Part shown: one piece after another, positions 24,895 to 35,205 of the stretch
How the letters are laid out: each line of letters starts with the position of its first letter
Numbering within the stretch: the stretch's first letter is position 1
Assembly: GCF_020531915.1 (NCBI RefSeq)
Contig: NZ_JAJAVG010000004.1
Location: forward strand, 372,001 to 436,000
Length of the DNA stretch: 64,000 nt
Origin: Methylovorus mays
GTDB taxonomy: Bacteria > Pseudomonadota > Gammaproteobacteria > Burkholderiales > Methylophilaceae
Direction of reading: 5' to 3'
The notes under the pieces: model-generated
Database searches by the model: none
What the model was told of the DNA's origin: nothing
Seen by the model: the letters and a program-made list of their open reading frames with translations, nothing else
Position numbers and translations under genes: made by a program

Positions 24895-26613
24895 TTAGGT
24901 CTCCTGCCCGCGCCGCATGGTGCCACCGACGGCCGGGTCCCCAGCGCCAACACTGATCGGGCTATTGAGCACATCCGGCGCGGGCAGCTTGAGCAAATGG
25001 TAGAGATTGCTCAGGTTACGTCGGTAAAGGCGATCAAAGCTGTCCACACTCATGGCCGAGTTGTAATCACCAAACCACCAGAACCAGTCAGATCCTTCGC
25101 AAATAGCCAGCTGCCGTTCACAGGCGGCGACCTCTTCCGGTGTAAGCAGGCCATCCTGCATGACGCGGTCATAACACTCCTTGGCATCACACAGCAGATC
25201 CCAGCCTCGGTTTTTTTCAGCGGAGCCTATCCAGGTGCTAAAGCTGCCATACACCCAACTCCCAGCCGCCACTTCAGGCAAGGTTTCCATGGCGACGGTG
25301 TTGCCAGGAAGGGCAAGAATATCGCTGAATGTTGCCATCTCGATATGGGGATGATCTACCAGCGCAGCATAAAGTTCGCTTAGAAAGTAATAGGCATTGT
25401 AGGGATAGTATTCCCAGGCATTTTCGCCATCGAGAATCACACTGACCACCGGGCACTGCGTGCGTGTATTGGCGGACTGAATCTGCTCCAGCGAGCGGAT
25501 GAAATCGCTCACCGCCTCGCTGGCGTAGAGCTTGGAATATTCGAAGCCGATTTTGTCTGACAGCCCGTCATCACGAAAGAAGCACAGAATGTCGTGATGC
25601 CCATCGGTGATGCGGTATGGCTGATACAGGTAATCCTGCTTGGCCAGGCCAAACCCTTCAAACGATTTGTAAAGACTGTGCGTCAACACGCCTTCGCCGG
25701 TGGCTGCCCATTTGAGTCCATGCTGCGCCATCAGCGTCAGCGTGGCATACGATACCGCGCCTTCTGCTGGCCACATGCCGGTTGCCGGCTTGCCAAAGCG
25801 CTCCGCATGCGAGATTTGCGCCTGACGGATATGGGCGCAGGCGCGATCCAGCCCTCCTGGATAACGTGAAGAATGTGGCAAGGGTGCATAAGGCATGGCA
25901 TCGCGCGTGGATTTGAAATCCAGCAACAAGGGCACAATCGGATGGTAATGCGGGGTGGTGGAGAGCTCGATGCGTCCCTGATCCTGCAAGGCTTTATAGC
26001 GCGGAATCAGCCCGCTGATGAGCTCGCCGATCAGGCGAAACAAGGCGCGGCGTTCTTCCAGGGTAAATTGCGTGCCCTTCTCCATGAGCTGCTGAACGAA
26101 GGTATTGTTGCGGCGGATGCTCTCCCCGGTCCATGCCAGGTGATACCAGACCAGCAGATCAGCCTTGTATTGGGCAGAAAGATAATTAAAGGCGGCACTG
26201 CCCTCGATTTGCAGGGCTTTGTAGATATTGTGCAGACGCTGGTAATGCGCAAACGGTGCCAGCATTTTTTCGTGATGGCTCTTGAAACAGCTATCTATAA
26301 TGAGATTGCACTGCTCGGTGCTGATATTGTCCAGCGCCTCCTCTGCCAGCAAGGCCAATAAAGGATCGCGAATGTCGCCGGAGACAAACTGGTCTGCATA
26401 GTCTTCGAGCTGGTCCAGCAGGACTGGGACGAAATTGAATGTCACCCGGGCCTGCGGGTTGGCCTCCAGATGCCATGCCATGTCGGTGTAATCCTTGATG
26501 GCATGCAGGTAGGTCCAGGGCAGCACATATTGCCCGGTCAGCGTATCGCGATAGTCGGGCTGATGCATGTGCCAATAAAGATTAAGGTAAAGCTTGGGGC
26601 GTTTATCCGTCAT
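24895..26613 (-). CDS. GH57 alpha-glucan-active enzyme (amylase/amylopullulanase-like)
   Basis: A second, unrelated-looking GH57 protein of 572 residues counted from the ATG at 26613 (an in-frame TTG lies four codons upstream). It shows LYWHMHQPDYRD at the N-terminus, the nucleophile motif GMWPAEGAVS near 295, the acid/base motif VILDGENAWEYY near 395 and WFWWFGDYNSA near 535, all hallmarks of the amylase/amylopullulanase branch of GH57. It has no signal peptide. It sits between glgC and the 4-alpha-glucanotransferase on one strand. It might trim or debranch glycogen; exact specificity is not readable. Confidence 0.85.
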   Translation of the reverse strand: MTDKRPKLYLNLYWHMHQPDYRDTLTGQYVLPWTYLHAIKDYTDMAWHLEANPQARVTFNFVPVLLDQLEDYADQFVSGDIRDPLLALLAEEALDNISTEQCNLIIDSCFKSHHEKMLAPFAHYQRLHNIYKALQIEGSAAFNYLSAQYKADLLVWYHLAWTGESIRRNNTFVQQLMEKGTQFTLEERRALFRLIGELISGLIPRYKALQDQGRIELSTTPHYHPIVPLLLDFKSTRDAMPYAPLPHSSRYPGGLDRACAHIRQAQISHAERFGKPATGMWPAEGAVSYATLTLMAQHGLKWAATGEGVLTHSLYKSFEGFGLAKQDYLYQPYRITDGHHDILCFFRDDGLSDKIGFEYSKLYASEAVSDFIRSLEQIQSANTRTQCPVVSVILDGENAWEYYPYNAYYFLSELYAALVDHPHIEMATFSDILALPGNTVAMETLPEVAAGSWVYGSFSTWIGSAEKNRGWDLLCDAKECYDRVMQDGLLTPEEVAACERQLAICEGSDWFWWFGDYNSAMSVDSFDRLYRRNLSNLYHLLKLPAPDVLNSPISVGAGDPAVGGTMRRGQET

Positions 26614-26684
26614 GTGGCCTCTCAAGACAGCAGATAACTGCTGTACTGAACAATGAAAGTCCCCAGGCCAGAGCCCGGGAACGC

Positions 26685-27965
26685 CTATCTTGCTTGATGT
26701 ATGGATTGCCCCAGCATATCGGGGGTGACCAGCGTGATACCTTTTTCTGACACATAAAACCGTTTGCGATCCTGCTCCGGGTTAACCCCGATTTCCATGC
26801 CATCGGGAATCCGGGTGCCCTTGTCGACCACCACACGCTTGAGCGTGACATACCGGCCTATGTCCACTTTGGGCAGGATGACCGAGTCTTCGATATTCGA
26901 GTAACTATTGACGCGAATATCCGAAAACAGGACCGAGCGACTCACTTTGGCGCCACTGATAATGCATCCGCCGGACACCAGGGAGTCGGTTGCCATGCCA
27001 CAACGATCCGCATTGTCGAACACGAACTTGGCGGGAGGCAGTTGCTCCTGATAGGTCCAGATCGGCCAGTGACGGTCGTAAAGGTTGAGCTCGGGAATCA
27101 CTTTGGTCAGCTCCATATTCGCTTCCCAATAAGCATCAACCGTACCAACATCGCGCCAGTAGTAGTTGCCGTCGGAGGCGCCGACGCAACTTTCCGTAAA
27201 GCGATGGGCATAAACACGATACTTCTTGATCATGTAGGGGATGATGTCGCGACCAAAGTCATGCTGCGAATGGGGAGCATCAGCGTCACGAATCAATTGC
27301 TCATAAAGAAATGATGCATTGAAAACATAAATACCCATGCTGGCCAGCACCTGGTCCGGATTATCTGGCAGTGGCTTGGGGTTGTCTGGCTTCTCACTGA
27401 AGTCGACGACGCGGTCTTCGTCATCAACCCCCATCACGCCAAACGCCTTGGCATCTTCCACGGGAACATTCACACACGCCACGGTCATGTCGGCTTTATT
27501 CTTGACATGCGAAGCCAGCATCTGGCCATAATCCATCTTGTAAATATGGTCGCCTGCCAGAATCAACACATACTCGGCACCCGTATTGCGCAAGATATCC
27601 AGATTCTGAAAAACCGCATCCGCCGTGCCTTTGTACCACTCTTCCTGAATGCGCTGCTGTGCGGGAAGGAGCTCGACGAACTCATTGAATTCACCGCGCA
27701 GAAACCCCCAGCCACGCTGGATATGCTGCATCAGGCTATGAGACTTGTACTGGGTGACAACGCCGATACGGCGCACACCGGAGTTCATGCAATTGGAAAG
27801 TGGGAAATCGATAATACGGAACTTGCCGCCGAATGGCACCGCCGGCTTGGCGCGCCAATTGGTCAGGTCTTTTAGCCGGCTGCCTTTGCCGCCAGCAAGA
27901 ATCAAAGCGACCGTATTTTTGGTCAGGGCACTAATGAAGCGTGTAGAGGTCAAATCCTGGTGCAT
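26685..27965 (-). CDS. glgC: Glucose-1-phosphate adenylyltransferase
   Basis: GlgC makes ADP-glucose from glucose 1-phosphate and ATP, the committed step of bacterial glycogen synthesis. The 426-residue protein has [16 protein letters not shown], the [22 protein letters not shown] activator/substrate region, [28 protein letters not shown] and NYYWRDVGT, then a left-handed beta-helix C-terminal domain. AGGAG precedes the ATG. It is divergent from glgB across 162 bases and heads the glgC-GH57-GH57-ROK run. No glgA (glycogen synthase) lies in the window, which is unusual for such a cluster. Confidence 0.96.
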   Translation of the reverse strand: MHQDLTSTRFISALTKNTVALILAGGKGSRLKDLTNWRAKPAVPFGGKFRIIDFPLSNCMNSGVRRIGVVTQYKSHSLMQHIQRGWGFLRGEFNEFVELLPAQQRIQEEWYKGTADAVFQNLDILRNTGAEYVLILAGDHIYKMDYGQMLASHVKNKADMTVACVNVPVEDAKAFGVMGVDDEDRVVDFSEKPDNPKPLPDNPDQVLASMGIYVFNASFLYEQLIRDADAPHSQHDFGRDIIPYMIKKYRVYAHRFTESCVGASDGNYYWRDVGTVDAYWEANMELTKVIPELNLYDRHWPIWTYQEQLPPAKFVFDNADRCGMATDSLVSGGCIISGAKVSRSVLFSDIRVNSYSNIEDSVILPKVDIGRYVTLKRVVVDKGTRIPDGMEIGVNPEQDRKRFYVSEKGITLVTPDMLGQSIHQAR

Positions 27966-28127
27966 TATTACTACTCCTGAATTATAGTTGTAATTAGTGC
28001 GTGAAGGCCGCCGTTATGGACTCCGCAGCCTGTGTAGAGGCCGTTGTGACTCATTATAGTCACGATAATTGACGGATATCCAGTAGATTTAATTCCTTAA
28101 TCCAGATATTTTTTTTCGATTGCCATT
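27966..28127. promoter_or_regulatory. Divergent glgC/glgB promoter region
   Basis: The 162-base AT-rich spacer must hold the promoters of both glycogen transcripts. It contains an inverted repeat GTGAC (28046-28050) and GTCAC (28059-28063) around TCATTATA. A TTGACG at 28069-28074 is a possible -35 for glgB but no good -10 follows at the right distance. No known operator is recognisable. Confidence 0.4.
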
Positions 28128-30308
28128 TTGCCAAAGCCCAATAAAAACGAAGAATTATCGCTAATACTTGAAGCGAAACATTACAACCCGCATAGCGTGC
28201 TTGGTTGGCATGTGCATGAGGGACAGCACAGTTATCGCGCATTTTTGCCGTTTGCCGACGAGGTATGGCTCAAATCAGGGCAGACATGGCAGCCCATGCC
28301 ACGTGGCGATTCTGACGGTTTTTTTGAGTGGTCAGGCACCCAGCAGCCGGAAATGCCCTGCCAGCTTCGCATATCGCAGCATGGGAAAACCCATGAAACC
28401 TGGGACCCCTATTCGTTTAGCCTCATGCTAAGCAATGATGAGTTGTATCTGCTGGGCGAAGGCAAACTCAAGCTGGCATATCGCACACTGGGGGCGCATC
28501 TATGCACGCATCAAGGGGTGGCCGGGGTGCGTTTTGCAGTATGGGCGCCTACAGCGGAGCGCGTCAGTGTTATCGGGGATTTCAACCAGTGGGACGGCCG
28601 CGTACATGCCATGCATTGCCATGGCTCCAGCGGCGTATGGGAGCTCTTCATCCCTCAGCTCACCGAAAATCAGCTCTATAAATTCGAGATCCGCAATCGC
28701 AATACTGGCCAGATCCATATCAAAACAGACCCCTATGGCTTCAGCTTTGAACAGCTTCCAGGCACCGCCAGCAAGATCACCAGACTGGATGGCTACCAAT
28801 GGCAGGACGAAGCCTGGCTGAAAGCACGCGCGGAGCGGGATTGGCTGCATGCCCCACTCAACTGTTATGAGGTGCATCTGGGGTCGTGGCGTCGTGATGA
28901 GCATGGCCACTTTCTCGGTTACCGTCAGCTGGCTGAGCAGTTAATCCCTTATGTTCAGGACATGGGCTATACGCATATCGAGCTTTTGCCGGTTTCCGAA
29001 CACCCGCTCAATGAGTCCTGGGGCTATCAGACCACAGGTTATTTCGGCGTCACCAACCGTTTTGGCAGCCCCGATGATTTCCGTTACTTCGTTGATCGCT
29101 GCCATCAGGCTGGCATTGGTGTAATTCTGGACTGGGTACCTGGGCATTTTCCCAAGGACGACTGGGCGCTGGCACGTTTTGATGGCTCCGCGCTGTTTGA
29201 GCATGAAGATCCACGACTGGGGGAACATCAGGACTGGGGCACGTATATTTTCAACTACGGCCGCAATGAGGTTCGCAACTTCCTGATCAGTAATGCCTAT
29301 TACTGGCTTAAAGAATTACACATTGATGGCTTGCGCGTGGATGCTGTGGCGTCCATGCTTTATCTTGATTACTCGCGCAAGGAAGGCCAATGGCTCCCCA
29401 ACAAGTTTGGCGGTCGCGAGAATCTGGAGGTGATCGACTTTTTGCGGCAACTCAACATGATGGTGCATGAGGATTTTCCAGGTGCCCTCACCATTGCAGA
29501 AGAGTCCACCTCCTTCCCCATGGTATCGCGCCCGGTTTATCTTGGCGGACTCGGTTTTTCCATGAAATGGAACATGGGCTGGATGAACGACACGCTGTCT
29601 TACATGGCAAACGATCCGATCCACCGCCGCTATCACCAGCAAAAACTGACGTTTGGTCAGCTTTATGCCTATACCGAAAACTTCCTGCTACCCTTCTCCC
29701 ACGATGAAGTGGTGCATGGGAAACGATCATTGCTGGAAAAAATGCCGGGCGATGCGTGGCAAAAATTCGCCAACTTACGTTTGCTGATGACCTATCAGGC
29801 CACGATATCAGGCAAAAAACTCAGCTTCATGGGCAATGAAATTGCCCAGAATCGGGAATGGAATGTCAATGCCTCATTGGATTGGCACTTGCTTGGTAAC
29901 CCATTAAATCAGGGCGCTCAGCGCTTGTGTCGTGACCTTAACCATACCTATAAGAACCATCCAGCATTACATACCTTGGATTTTGAGCAGACTGGATTCC
30001 GCTGGATAGATTGTAACGACGCTGAACAATCCACCATCAGCTTTGTCCGGGTCGGCCAAAAAGGCGAGATTCTGGTCGTATTGCTTAACTTCACGCCCGT
30101 GCCACGCCCCCACTATCGTATTGGTGTTCCGCATGCCGGGGCATATCGCGAGCTGATCAATAGCGATGCCGAATGCTACGGTGGCAGCAATATGGGCAAT
30201 GGTGGCCTCTTGCATAGTGAACCTGTGCCGTGGATGGGATGTCAGCACTCCATTGAACTTACCCTGCCTCCGCTGGCCGGACTCATATTGCAGCCGGAAT
30301 CTGCATAA
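28128..30308 (+). CDS. glgB: 1,4-alpha-glucan branching enzyme
   Basis: GlgB forms alpha-1,6 branches in glycogen. The 726-residue GH13 protein has the E. coli type length and two N-terminal beta domains (about 10-225, with [18 protein letters not shown]), then the barrel with [33 protein letters not shown] (nucleophile D405 by this numbering, the same number as in E. coli GlgB), IAEEST (acid/base) and [11 protein letters not shown]. The start is TTG at 28128, with no better ATG for many codons and no clear Shine-Dalgarno; ATT at 28119 is a remote alternative. It is divergent from glgC and followed by pgi on the same strand. Confidence 0.95.
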   Translation: MPKPNKNEELSLILEAKHYNPHSVLGWHVHEGQHSYRAFLPFADEVWLKSGQTWQPMPRGDSDGFFEWSGTQQPEMPCQLRISQHGKTHETWDPYSFSLMLSNDELYLLGEGKLKLAYRTLGAHLCTHQGVAGVRFAVWAPTAERVSVIGDFNQWDGRVHAMHCHGSSGVWELFIPQLTENQLYKFEIRNRNTGQIHIKTDPYGFSFEQLPGTASKITRLDGYQWQDEAWLKARAERDWLHAPLNCYEVHLGSWRRDEHGHFLGYRQLAEQLIPYVQDMGYTHIELLPVSEHPLNESWGYQTTGYFGVTNRFGSPDDFRYFVDRCHQAGIGVILDWVPGHFPKDDWALARFDGSALFEHEDPRLGEHQDWGTYIFNYGRNEVRNFLISNAYYWLKELHIDGLRVDAVASMLYLDYSRKEGQWLPNKFGGRENLEVIDFLRQLNMMVHEDFPGALTIAEESTSFPMVSRPVYLGGLGFSMKWNMGWMNDTLSYMANDPIHRRYHQQKLTFGQLYAYTENFLLPFSHDEVVHGKRSLLEKMPGDAWQKFANLRLLMTYQATISGKKLSFMGNEIAQNREWNVNASLDWHLLGNPLNQGAQRLCRDLNHTYKNHPALHTLDFEQTGFRWIDCNDAEQSTISFVRVGQKGEILVVLLNFTPVPRPHYRIGVPHAGAYRELINSDAECYGGSNMGNGGLLHSEPVPWMGCQHSIELTLPPLAGLILQPESA

Positions 30309-30353
30309 GGCCTGCATAACAATAGATGATTTATTAATAAAATGTTAATTAAG

Positions 30354-30367
30354 CCAGTCTAGACTGG
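30354..30367. promoter_or_regulatory. Perfect 14-bp palindrome before pgi
   Basis: CCAGTCTAGACTGG has no central loop, so it suits a dimeric regulator rather than an RNA hairpin. It lies in the 173-base AT-rich spacer between glgB and pgi, 114 bases before the pgi start. No matching regulator is known to me. Confidence 0.4.
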
Positions 30368-30481
30368 GGTGGCAGTATCGAAATATCGTAAAAATAGTTA
30401 GACTAGTAGCCAAATGCCACGTAGCAAGTGCGCATCCCGCTAACAACACAACCTTCCAATACCGAATAAACTAAAAACTGC

Positions 30482-32137
30482 ATGAGTAATCCAACCAATT
30501 TGCCTGTATGGCAACAGCTGCAACGACACTTCCAAGACATATTCCCTCTGCAAATGCGCGACATGTTTGCGCAGGACGACCAGCGATTTGAGAAATTCTC
30601 GCTGCAACTGGGCGATCTGTTGCTGGATTATTCCAAGCATCGAATCAATGCTGACACCATGTCGCTGCTGTTTACACTGGCACGCGAAACGGATGTTGAA
30701 CAATGGCGCGAGCGCATGTTCAGCGGCGAGAAGATCAACTTCACCGAAAATCGCGCCGTGCTGCATACCGCGTTGCGCAACCGCAGCAATACGCCGGTGC
30801 TGGTAGATGGCAAGGATGTCATGCCGGATGTAAATCGTGTGCTCGCGCAAATGCGCAGCTTCAGCGAGCAAGTGCGTTCTGGCGAATGGAAAGGCTATAG
30901 CGGCAAGCGCATTACCGATATCGTCAATATCGGCATCGGCGGCTCCGACCTGGGGCCTGTCATGGTCTGTACCGCCCTCAAGGCGTACGCCAGTCCGGAA
31001 TTGAATGCCCATTTCGTTTCCAATATTGATGGCGCGCACCTGGCCCAGGTTCTGGAGAAATGTAATCCTGATACCACCCTCTTCATCGTGGCGTCCAAGA
31101 CATTCACCACCCAGGAAACCATGACCAATGCGCGCTCTGCTCGCACCTGGTTACTGCAGGCAGCTGGCGATGAAGCCCATGTGGCCAAGCATTTCGTTGC
31201 CCTCTCCACCAATGCCAAGGCCGTCAGTGATTTCGGTATCGATACCGCCAATATGTTCGAGTTCTGGGACTGGGTAGGCGGCCGCTATTCGCTGTGGTCT
31301 GCCATCGGCCTGCCTATCGCCATCTACATTGGCATGGATAACTTCGAGCAACTGCTGGAAGGTGGCCATGAAATGGATCAGCACTTCCGCAGCGCACCGC
31401 TGGAAGAAAACCTGCCAGTGATCATGGCCATGCTGGGCATCTGGTACAACAACTTCTTTGAAGCGGAAACCCATGCCATCCTGCCTTACGACCAAGGCCT
31501 CTCGCGCTTTACTGCCTATCTGCAGCAAGCGGATATGGAAAGCAACGGCAAATTCGTCAACCGCGCGGGCGAGCGCATCAATTACACCACAGGCCCGATT
31601 ATCTGGGGTGAGTCCGGCACTAACGGTCAGCATGCGTTTTATCAGCTGATTCACCAGGGCAACAAGCTCATTCCTTGTGACTTCCTGATGCCGCTGCACA
31701 GCCATTACTCGATTGGCAAGGATGGCGATGAACATCACCATATTCTGATTGCCAACCTGCTCGCGCAAACGCGCGCCCTGATGCAAGGCAAATCCGCCAA
31801 GGAAGCCAAGATCGAGCTGGAAGAGCAAGGCCTGGATCATCACACCATCATGAACCTGCTGCCTCATCGCGTGTTCGGCGGCAATCGCCCTACCAGCACC
31901 ATGCTGTTCGACAAGCTTGACCCGAAAACCCTGGGCAAGCTGATCGCGCTGTATGAGCACAAGATATTCGTGCAGGGCATTGTCTGGAACATCAACTCCT
32001 TCGACCAATGGGGCGTGGAATACGGCAAACAGATTGCCCAGAAAATTCTGCCACAACTCACCGATGGCAAGCTGACCTGCGATTATGATGAATCCACCAA
32101 CAAGCTGATTGATTACATCAAATCGCAAAACATCTAG
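30482..32137 (+). CDS. pgi: Glucose-6-phosphate isomerase
   Basis: Pgi interconverts fructose 6-phosphate and glucose 6-phosphate. The 551-residue protein has [43 protein letters not shown], the [18 protein letters not shown] signature and [25 protein letters not shown] near the C-terminus. It follows glgB and so links hexose phosphates to glycogen synthesis; in a ribulose monophosphate methylotroph fructose 6-phosphate would be the entry point, though that lifestyle is inferred. A 173-base spacer with a palindrome separates it from glgB, so it may have its own promoter. It ends at a strong bidirectional terminator. Confidence 0.97.
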   Translation: MSNPTNLPVWQQLQRHFQDIFPLQMRDMFAQDDQRFEKFSLQLGDLLLDYSKHRINADTMSLLFTLARETDVEQWRERMFSGEKINFTENRAVLHTALRNRSNTPVLVDGKDVMPDVNRVLAQMRSFSEQVRSGEWKGYSGKRITDIVNIGIGGSDLGPVMVCTALKAYASPELNAHFVSNIDGAHLAQVLEKCNPDTTLFIVASKTFTTQETMTNARSARTWLLQAAGDEAHVAKHFVALSTNAKAVSDFGIDTANMFEFWDWVGGRYSLWSAIGLPIAIYIGMDNFEQLLEGGHEMDQHFRSAPLEENLPVIMAMLGIWYNNFFEAETHAILPYDQGLSRFTAYLQQADMESNGKFVNRAGERINYTTGPIIWGESGTNGQHAFYQLIHQGNKLIPCDFLMPLHSHYSIGKDGDEHHHILIANLLAQTRALMQGKSAKEAKIELEEQGLDHHTIMNLLPHRVFGGNRPTSTMLFDKLDPKTLGKLIALYEHKIFVQGIVWNINSFDQWGVEYGKQIAQKILPQLTDGKLTCDYDESTNKLIDYIKSQNI

Positions 32138-32156
32138 CGCAAGAACCTGCTGACCA

Positions 32157-32202
32157 AGCAAATAAAAAAGCCCCGACGAATATCGGGGCTTTTTTATTTG
32201 CT
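32157..32202. terminator. Bidirectional terminator between pgi and sppA
   Basis: AGCAAATAAAAAAGCCCCGA (32157-32176) is complementary to the arm ending at 32202, around a six-base loop. A-run and T-run flank the GC core on both sides, so it serves both convergent genes. Confidence 0.95.
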
Positions 32203-32241
32203 GTTAAGTTGCAAACGGCTGGGCCGTTCGCATCAAAACCA

Positions 32242-33192
32242 TTAGTGCAACTTCATGCCGCTGAATGCACTACCCAGCACGGCATTTCCCATAGAGGCGC
32301 CAATACGCTTGGCAAACTTGTCTGCCAGGCCTTCGCGTGCAGTGAAGTCGACGATTTTCTCCTGCTTGATGATTTCACGTGCAACGTAATCGGAGCTGCC
32401 AAAACCATCTGCCAGGCCCATTTGCACGCTAGTCTCGCCACTCCAGAACAAACCACTGAAGGTGTCGTCTGTTTCTTTCAGGCGCTTGCCACGCCCTTCA
32501 CGCACTACCGCGATGAATTGCTGGTGAATCTGGTCAAGCATGCTTTGCGCATATTCTTTATGCTTGGGATTCACAGGGGAGAATGGATCCAGAATCGCCT
32601 TGTTTACACCTGCAGTCAGCAACCGACGCTCTACCCCAACCTTGTCCATGATGCCAGTAAAACCAAAGCCATCCATCAGCACACCAATCGAACCTACAAT
32701 GCTGGCCTTATCGACAAAAATCTTGTCCGCAGCCACGGCGATGTAATACCCCCCGGATGCGCAAATGTCTTCCACCACGGCATATACAGGGATACTCGGG
32801 TGCAGTTTGCGCTGGCGATGAATTTCATCATTGATAATGCCTGCCTGAACCGGGCTTCCGCCTGGGCTATTGATACGCAGAATAATGCCTTTGGTATGCT
32901 TGTTCTCATAGGCAGATTCAAGACTGCCTATGACATCATCCGCACTCACCTGATCATCACTGCCAATCACGCCATAAATATCGATAAGCGCGGTATGGTC
33001 GCTATTGGCGCTGCCATCCCCCCCCACCCAGTCCAGTGCATAGAACAGCAGCATGAAGAGATAGATAAAGGTGAGCGATTTGAACAGCACGCCCCAGAAG
33101 CGGTTACGGCGTTGCTCGCGAATGGCGGAAAATGCCAGCTTTTCCAGCGTTTGACGCTCCCAGTTCGGATCGTTTTGATTAATGTCAGACAT
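32242..33192 (-). CDS. sppA: Signal peptide peptidase SppA, S49 family
   Basis: A 316-residue inner-membrane serine protease of the short SppA type. After a basic cytoplasmic stretch a single anchor (about 36-56, FKSLTFIYLFMLLFYALDWV) leads to the S49 domain with DIYGVIG, INSPGGSPVQAG, the serine region DICASGGYYIAVAADKIF and the downstream lysine region TAGVNKAILDPFSPVN. The family digests released signal peptides and damaged membrane proteins. It is the last gene of rluC-HAD-Rieske-sppA, overlapping the Rieske gene by eight bases. Half the length of E. coli SppA, as expected for single-domain members. Confidence 0.92.
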   Translation of the reverse strand: MSDINQNDPNWERQTLEKLAFSAIREQRRNRFWGVLFKSLTFIYLFMLLFYALDWVGGDGSANSDHTALIDIYGVIGSDDQVSADDVIGSLESAYENKHTKGIILRINSPGGSPVQAGIINDEIHRQRKLHPSIPVYAVVEDICASGGYYIAVAADKIFVDKASIVGSIGVLMDGFGFTGIMDKVGVERRLLTAGVNKAILDPFSPVNPKHKEYAQSMLDQIHQQFIAVVREGRGKRLKETDDTFSGLFWSGETSVQMGLADGFGSSDYVAREIIKQEKIVDFTAREGLADKFAKRIGASMGNAVLGSAFSGMKLH

Positions 33193-33547
33193 GCTTCAGA
33201 CTTTCAAGGTTAATGAAAACAAAGGAATCCCGTTCAAACACGGGGAGCTGCTTGAGGCTGCGCCCTTTGCACGGCCCCATGACACAATACCCATTATCAG
33301 GGATGAAATGGGCGCCGTGTGTGGCGCAGATAATATATTGCTGCGTCAGATCGAAAAAATCTCCCGGGTTCCAGTCCAACTCCACCGGCACATGGGCGCA
33401 CTGATTAATAAAAGCACAGAGCTTACCCCGATATCGCACCACGAATCCGGTCACGTGAGGCCCGAGTTCGGGTAGATCAAAGCGCACACCCTGCCCTTTT
33501 TCAAGCAGTAAGGCACTTTCACAGATCAGGCGTTCATTATCAGCCAT
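33185..33547 (-). CDS. Rieske [2Fe-2S] protein
   Basis: A 120-residue stand-alone Rieske domain. Cluster ligands are visible as CAHVPVELDW (Cys and His) and CATHGAHF (Cys and His), with a further GPCKG after them. There is no membrane anchor or signal peptide, so it is a cytoplasmic ferredoxin-like electron carrier of unknown partner. It overlaps the HAD phosphatase gene by 22 bases and sppA by eight bases, so it is translationally coupled within a conserved betaproteobacterial operon. Confidence 0.9.
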   Translation of the reverse strand: MADNERLICESALLLEKGQGVRFDLPELGPHVTGFVVRYRGKLCAFINQCAHVPVELDWNPGDFFDLTQQYIICATHGAHFIPDNGYCVMGPCKGRSLKQLPVFERDSFVFINLESLKHV

Positions 33548-34185
33548 TGATTTAGTTTAGTAAAATCATCGAAATGGGCGAGCGGAGCGTGTGGCAGCAA
33601 GCGCTCGAGCGGGTGCGCACCATAGCTGACGCCCAAGCTGGAAACGCCTGCATTGCTTGCCATTTGCAGATCAAAACTGGTATCTCCGATCATCAATGTA
33701 CGCTCGGGGCTGGCCCCCACCTCGTCCATCAGCTCATGAATCATCTGCGGATGCGGCTTCGAGTGACACTCATCCACGCAACGTGTCGCGTGAAAGTAAT
33801 GGCCTATGCCGCTGTTTTTCAGGGCGCGATTCAACCCGGCTCGACCCTTGCCAGTCGCCACCGCCAATGCAATACCTCGACCGTGCAACTCTGCAACCGC
33901 TTCCGCAGCACCATCAAACAAAGGAATCTCGTTTTCACCACTATTGTAATAGAGGGCATATCGCGCCATCAGTTGCTGAATCTGCAACTCCTGCACCGAG
34001 CCAAACAGCTCAATCAAGGCTTCACGCAGACCCAAGCCAATAATTCCGCTGGCGGCTTCATGCGTGGGCAAAGGCAAACCAACGTCCACACTGCCCTTGC
34101 AAATGGCGTCGACAATAAGCTGGGTAGAGTTGGCCAGCGTGCCATCCCAGTCAAAAATAATAAGATCAAATTGATTACTACGCAT
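33526..34185 (-). CDS. HAD-IA hydrolase, phosphoglycolate phosphatase-like
   Basis: A 219-residue HAD phosphatase with the nucleophile motif IFDWDGTLANS at the N-terminus, motif II in AVATGKGRAGLN, and the Mg-binding motif LMIGDTSFDLQMA near 170. The helical cap lies between about 18 and 85. It is close to Gph-type phosphoglycolate phosphatases, but substrate choice in this family is not reliable from sequence. It sits 15 bases after rluC and overlaps the Rieske gene. Confidence 0.88.
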   Translation of the reverse strand: MRSNQFDLIIFDWDGTLANSTQLIVDAICKGSVDVGLPLPTHEAASGIIGLGLREALIELFGSVQELQIQQLMARYALYYNSGENEIPLFDGAAEAVAELHGRGIALAVATGKGRAGLNRALKNSGIGHYFHATRCVDECHSKPHPQMIHELMDEVGASPERTLMIGDTSFDLQMASNAGVSSLGVSYGAHPLERLLPHAPLAHFDDFTKLNQWLIMNA

Positions 34186-34200
34186 GATGGACTCTTGCTT

Positions 34201-35205
34201 CTATTCAGGATTCTTGGTGGGTAGCGGCTTTTTCTCGAGGGTGGCAAGGAAGGCTTGCAACGCCGCAGGTAACGGTGCGATCAATTTCAGCTTGTCGCCC
34301 GATAGCGGATGGCGGATACCAGTTTCCGCCGAATGCAGAAACATGCGCTTCAACCCACGTTTCTGCAGGGCTTTATTCAGCGCGAAATCGCCATATTTGT
34401 CGTCTCCAGCAATGGGGAAACCCAAATGCGCCAGCTGAACACGGAGCTGATGCGTGCGACCGGTAATGAGTTGCGCCTCCAGCAGGGTGAATTCGCCGTA
34501 GGACTTTTTCAGATGAAAAATGGTTTCCGAGTTCTGCCCCTCATCTTCCACCGTGACCTTGCGCTCGCCATTGGCCGTCACATGCTTCTGCAAGGCCAGC
34601 ACGACGCGTTTTTTCTTTTCTTTCCAATCACCACTGACCAGCATGAGATAACGCTTGTCCATATGATTCGCGCGCATGGCTTCGTGCAGGCCGACCAGCG
34701 CACTGCGTTTTTTCGCCACCATCAGCACACCTGAGGTTTCCCTATCCAGCCGGTGCACCAGCTCCAGAAACTTGGCGTGAGGCCGCTCAAGGCGCAATTG
34801 CTCGATCACCCCTCGACTAACGCCACTTCCGCCATGCACGGCAAAGCCAGCGGGCTTGTCGATAACCAGCATCGCGTCATCTTCAAATATCACGGATTGT
34901 TCAAATTTGGCGGTGACCGGCCGGGAATCGTCTGCCACGGGTTGCGGCTGCACCCTGATCGGCGGTACGCGAACCAGATCACCCAATTGCAGGCGGTACG
35001 TCGCGTCTATGCGCTTGCTGTTTACCCGCACTTCGCCACTGCGCAATATGCGATACACATGGCTCTTGGGAACGCCCTTGAGCGTTTTGGTGAGGAAATT
35101 ATCAATGCGCTGACCAGCCGAACCTTCATCGACAGTCAGCATGGCTGCACTGTTGGGTCCGATGGTCGCGCCATTTGCATTACTTGCTTTGCTTAAATTA
35201 GTCAT
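34201..35205 (-). CDS. rluC: 23S rRNA pseudouridine synthase (955/2504/2580)
   Basis: RluC makes three pseudouridines in 23S rRNA. An open frame runs up to 35376, but the upstream part has no family resemblance; I start at the ATG at 35203-35205 (334 residues), which has AGGTGAG just before it. The product has an N-terminal S4 domain (about 35-95, GQRIDNFLTKTLKGVPKSHVYR), the active-site motif LVHRLDRETSGVLMVAK with the catalytic aspartate, and TGRTHQLRVQLAHLGFPIAGDDKYG near the C-terminus. Divergent from rne across a long spacer, a common proteobacterial arrangement, and first in the operon ending with sppA. Confidence 0.94.
   Translation of the reverse strand: MTNLSKASNANGATIGPNSAAMLTVDEGSAGQRIDNFLTKTLKGVPKSHVYRILRSGEVRVNSKRIDATYRLQLGDLVRVPPIRVQPQPVADDSRPVTAKFEQSVIFEDDAMLVIDKPAGFAVHGGSGVSRGVIEQLRLERPHAKFLELVHRLDRETSGVLMVAKKRSALVGLHEAMRANHMDKRYLMLVSGDWKEKKKRVVLALQKHVTANGERKVTVEDEGQNSETIFHLKKSYGEFTLLEAQLITGRTHQLRVQLAHLGFPIAGDDKYGDFALNKALQKRGLKRMFLHSAETGIRHPLSGDKLKLIAPLPAALQAFLATLEKKPLPTKNPE

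Noticed and set aside
31151-32161. 336-codon frame antisense to pgi
   Set aside because: A shadow of Pgi codon usage that crosses the pgi stop and enters the terminator.
32209-33213. 334-codon frame antisense to sppA
   Set aside because: It is fully opposite a well-supported SppA and has no family features.
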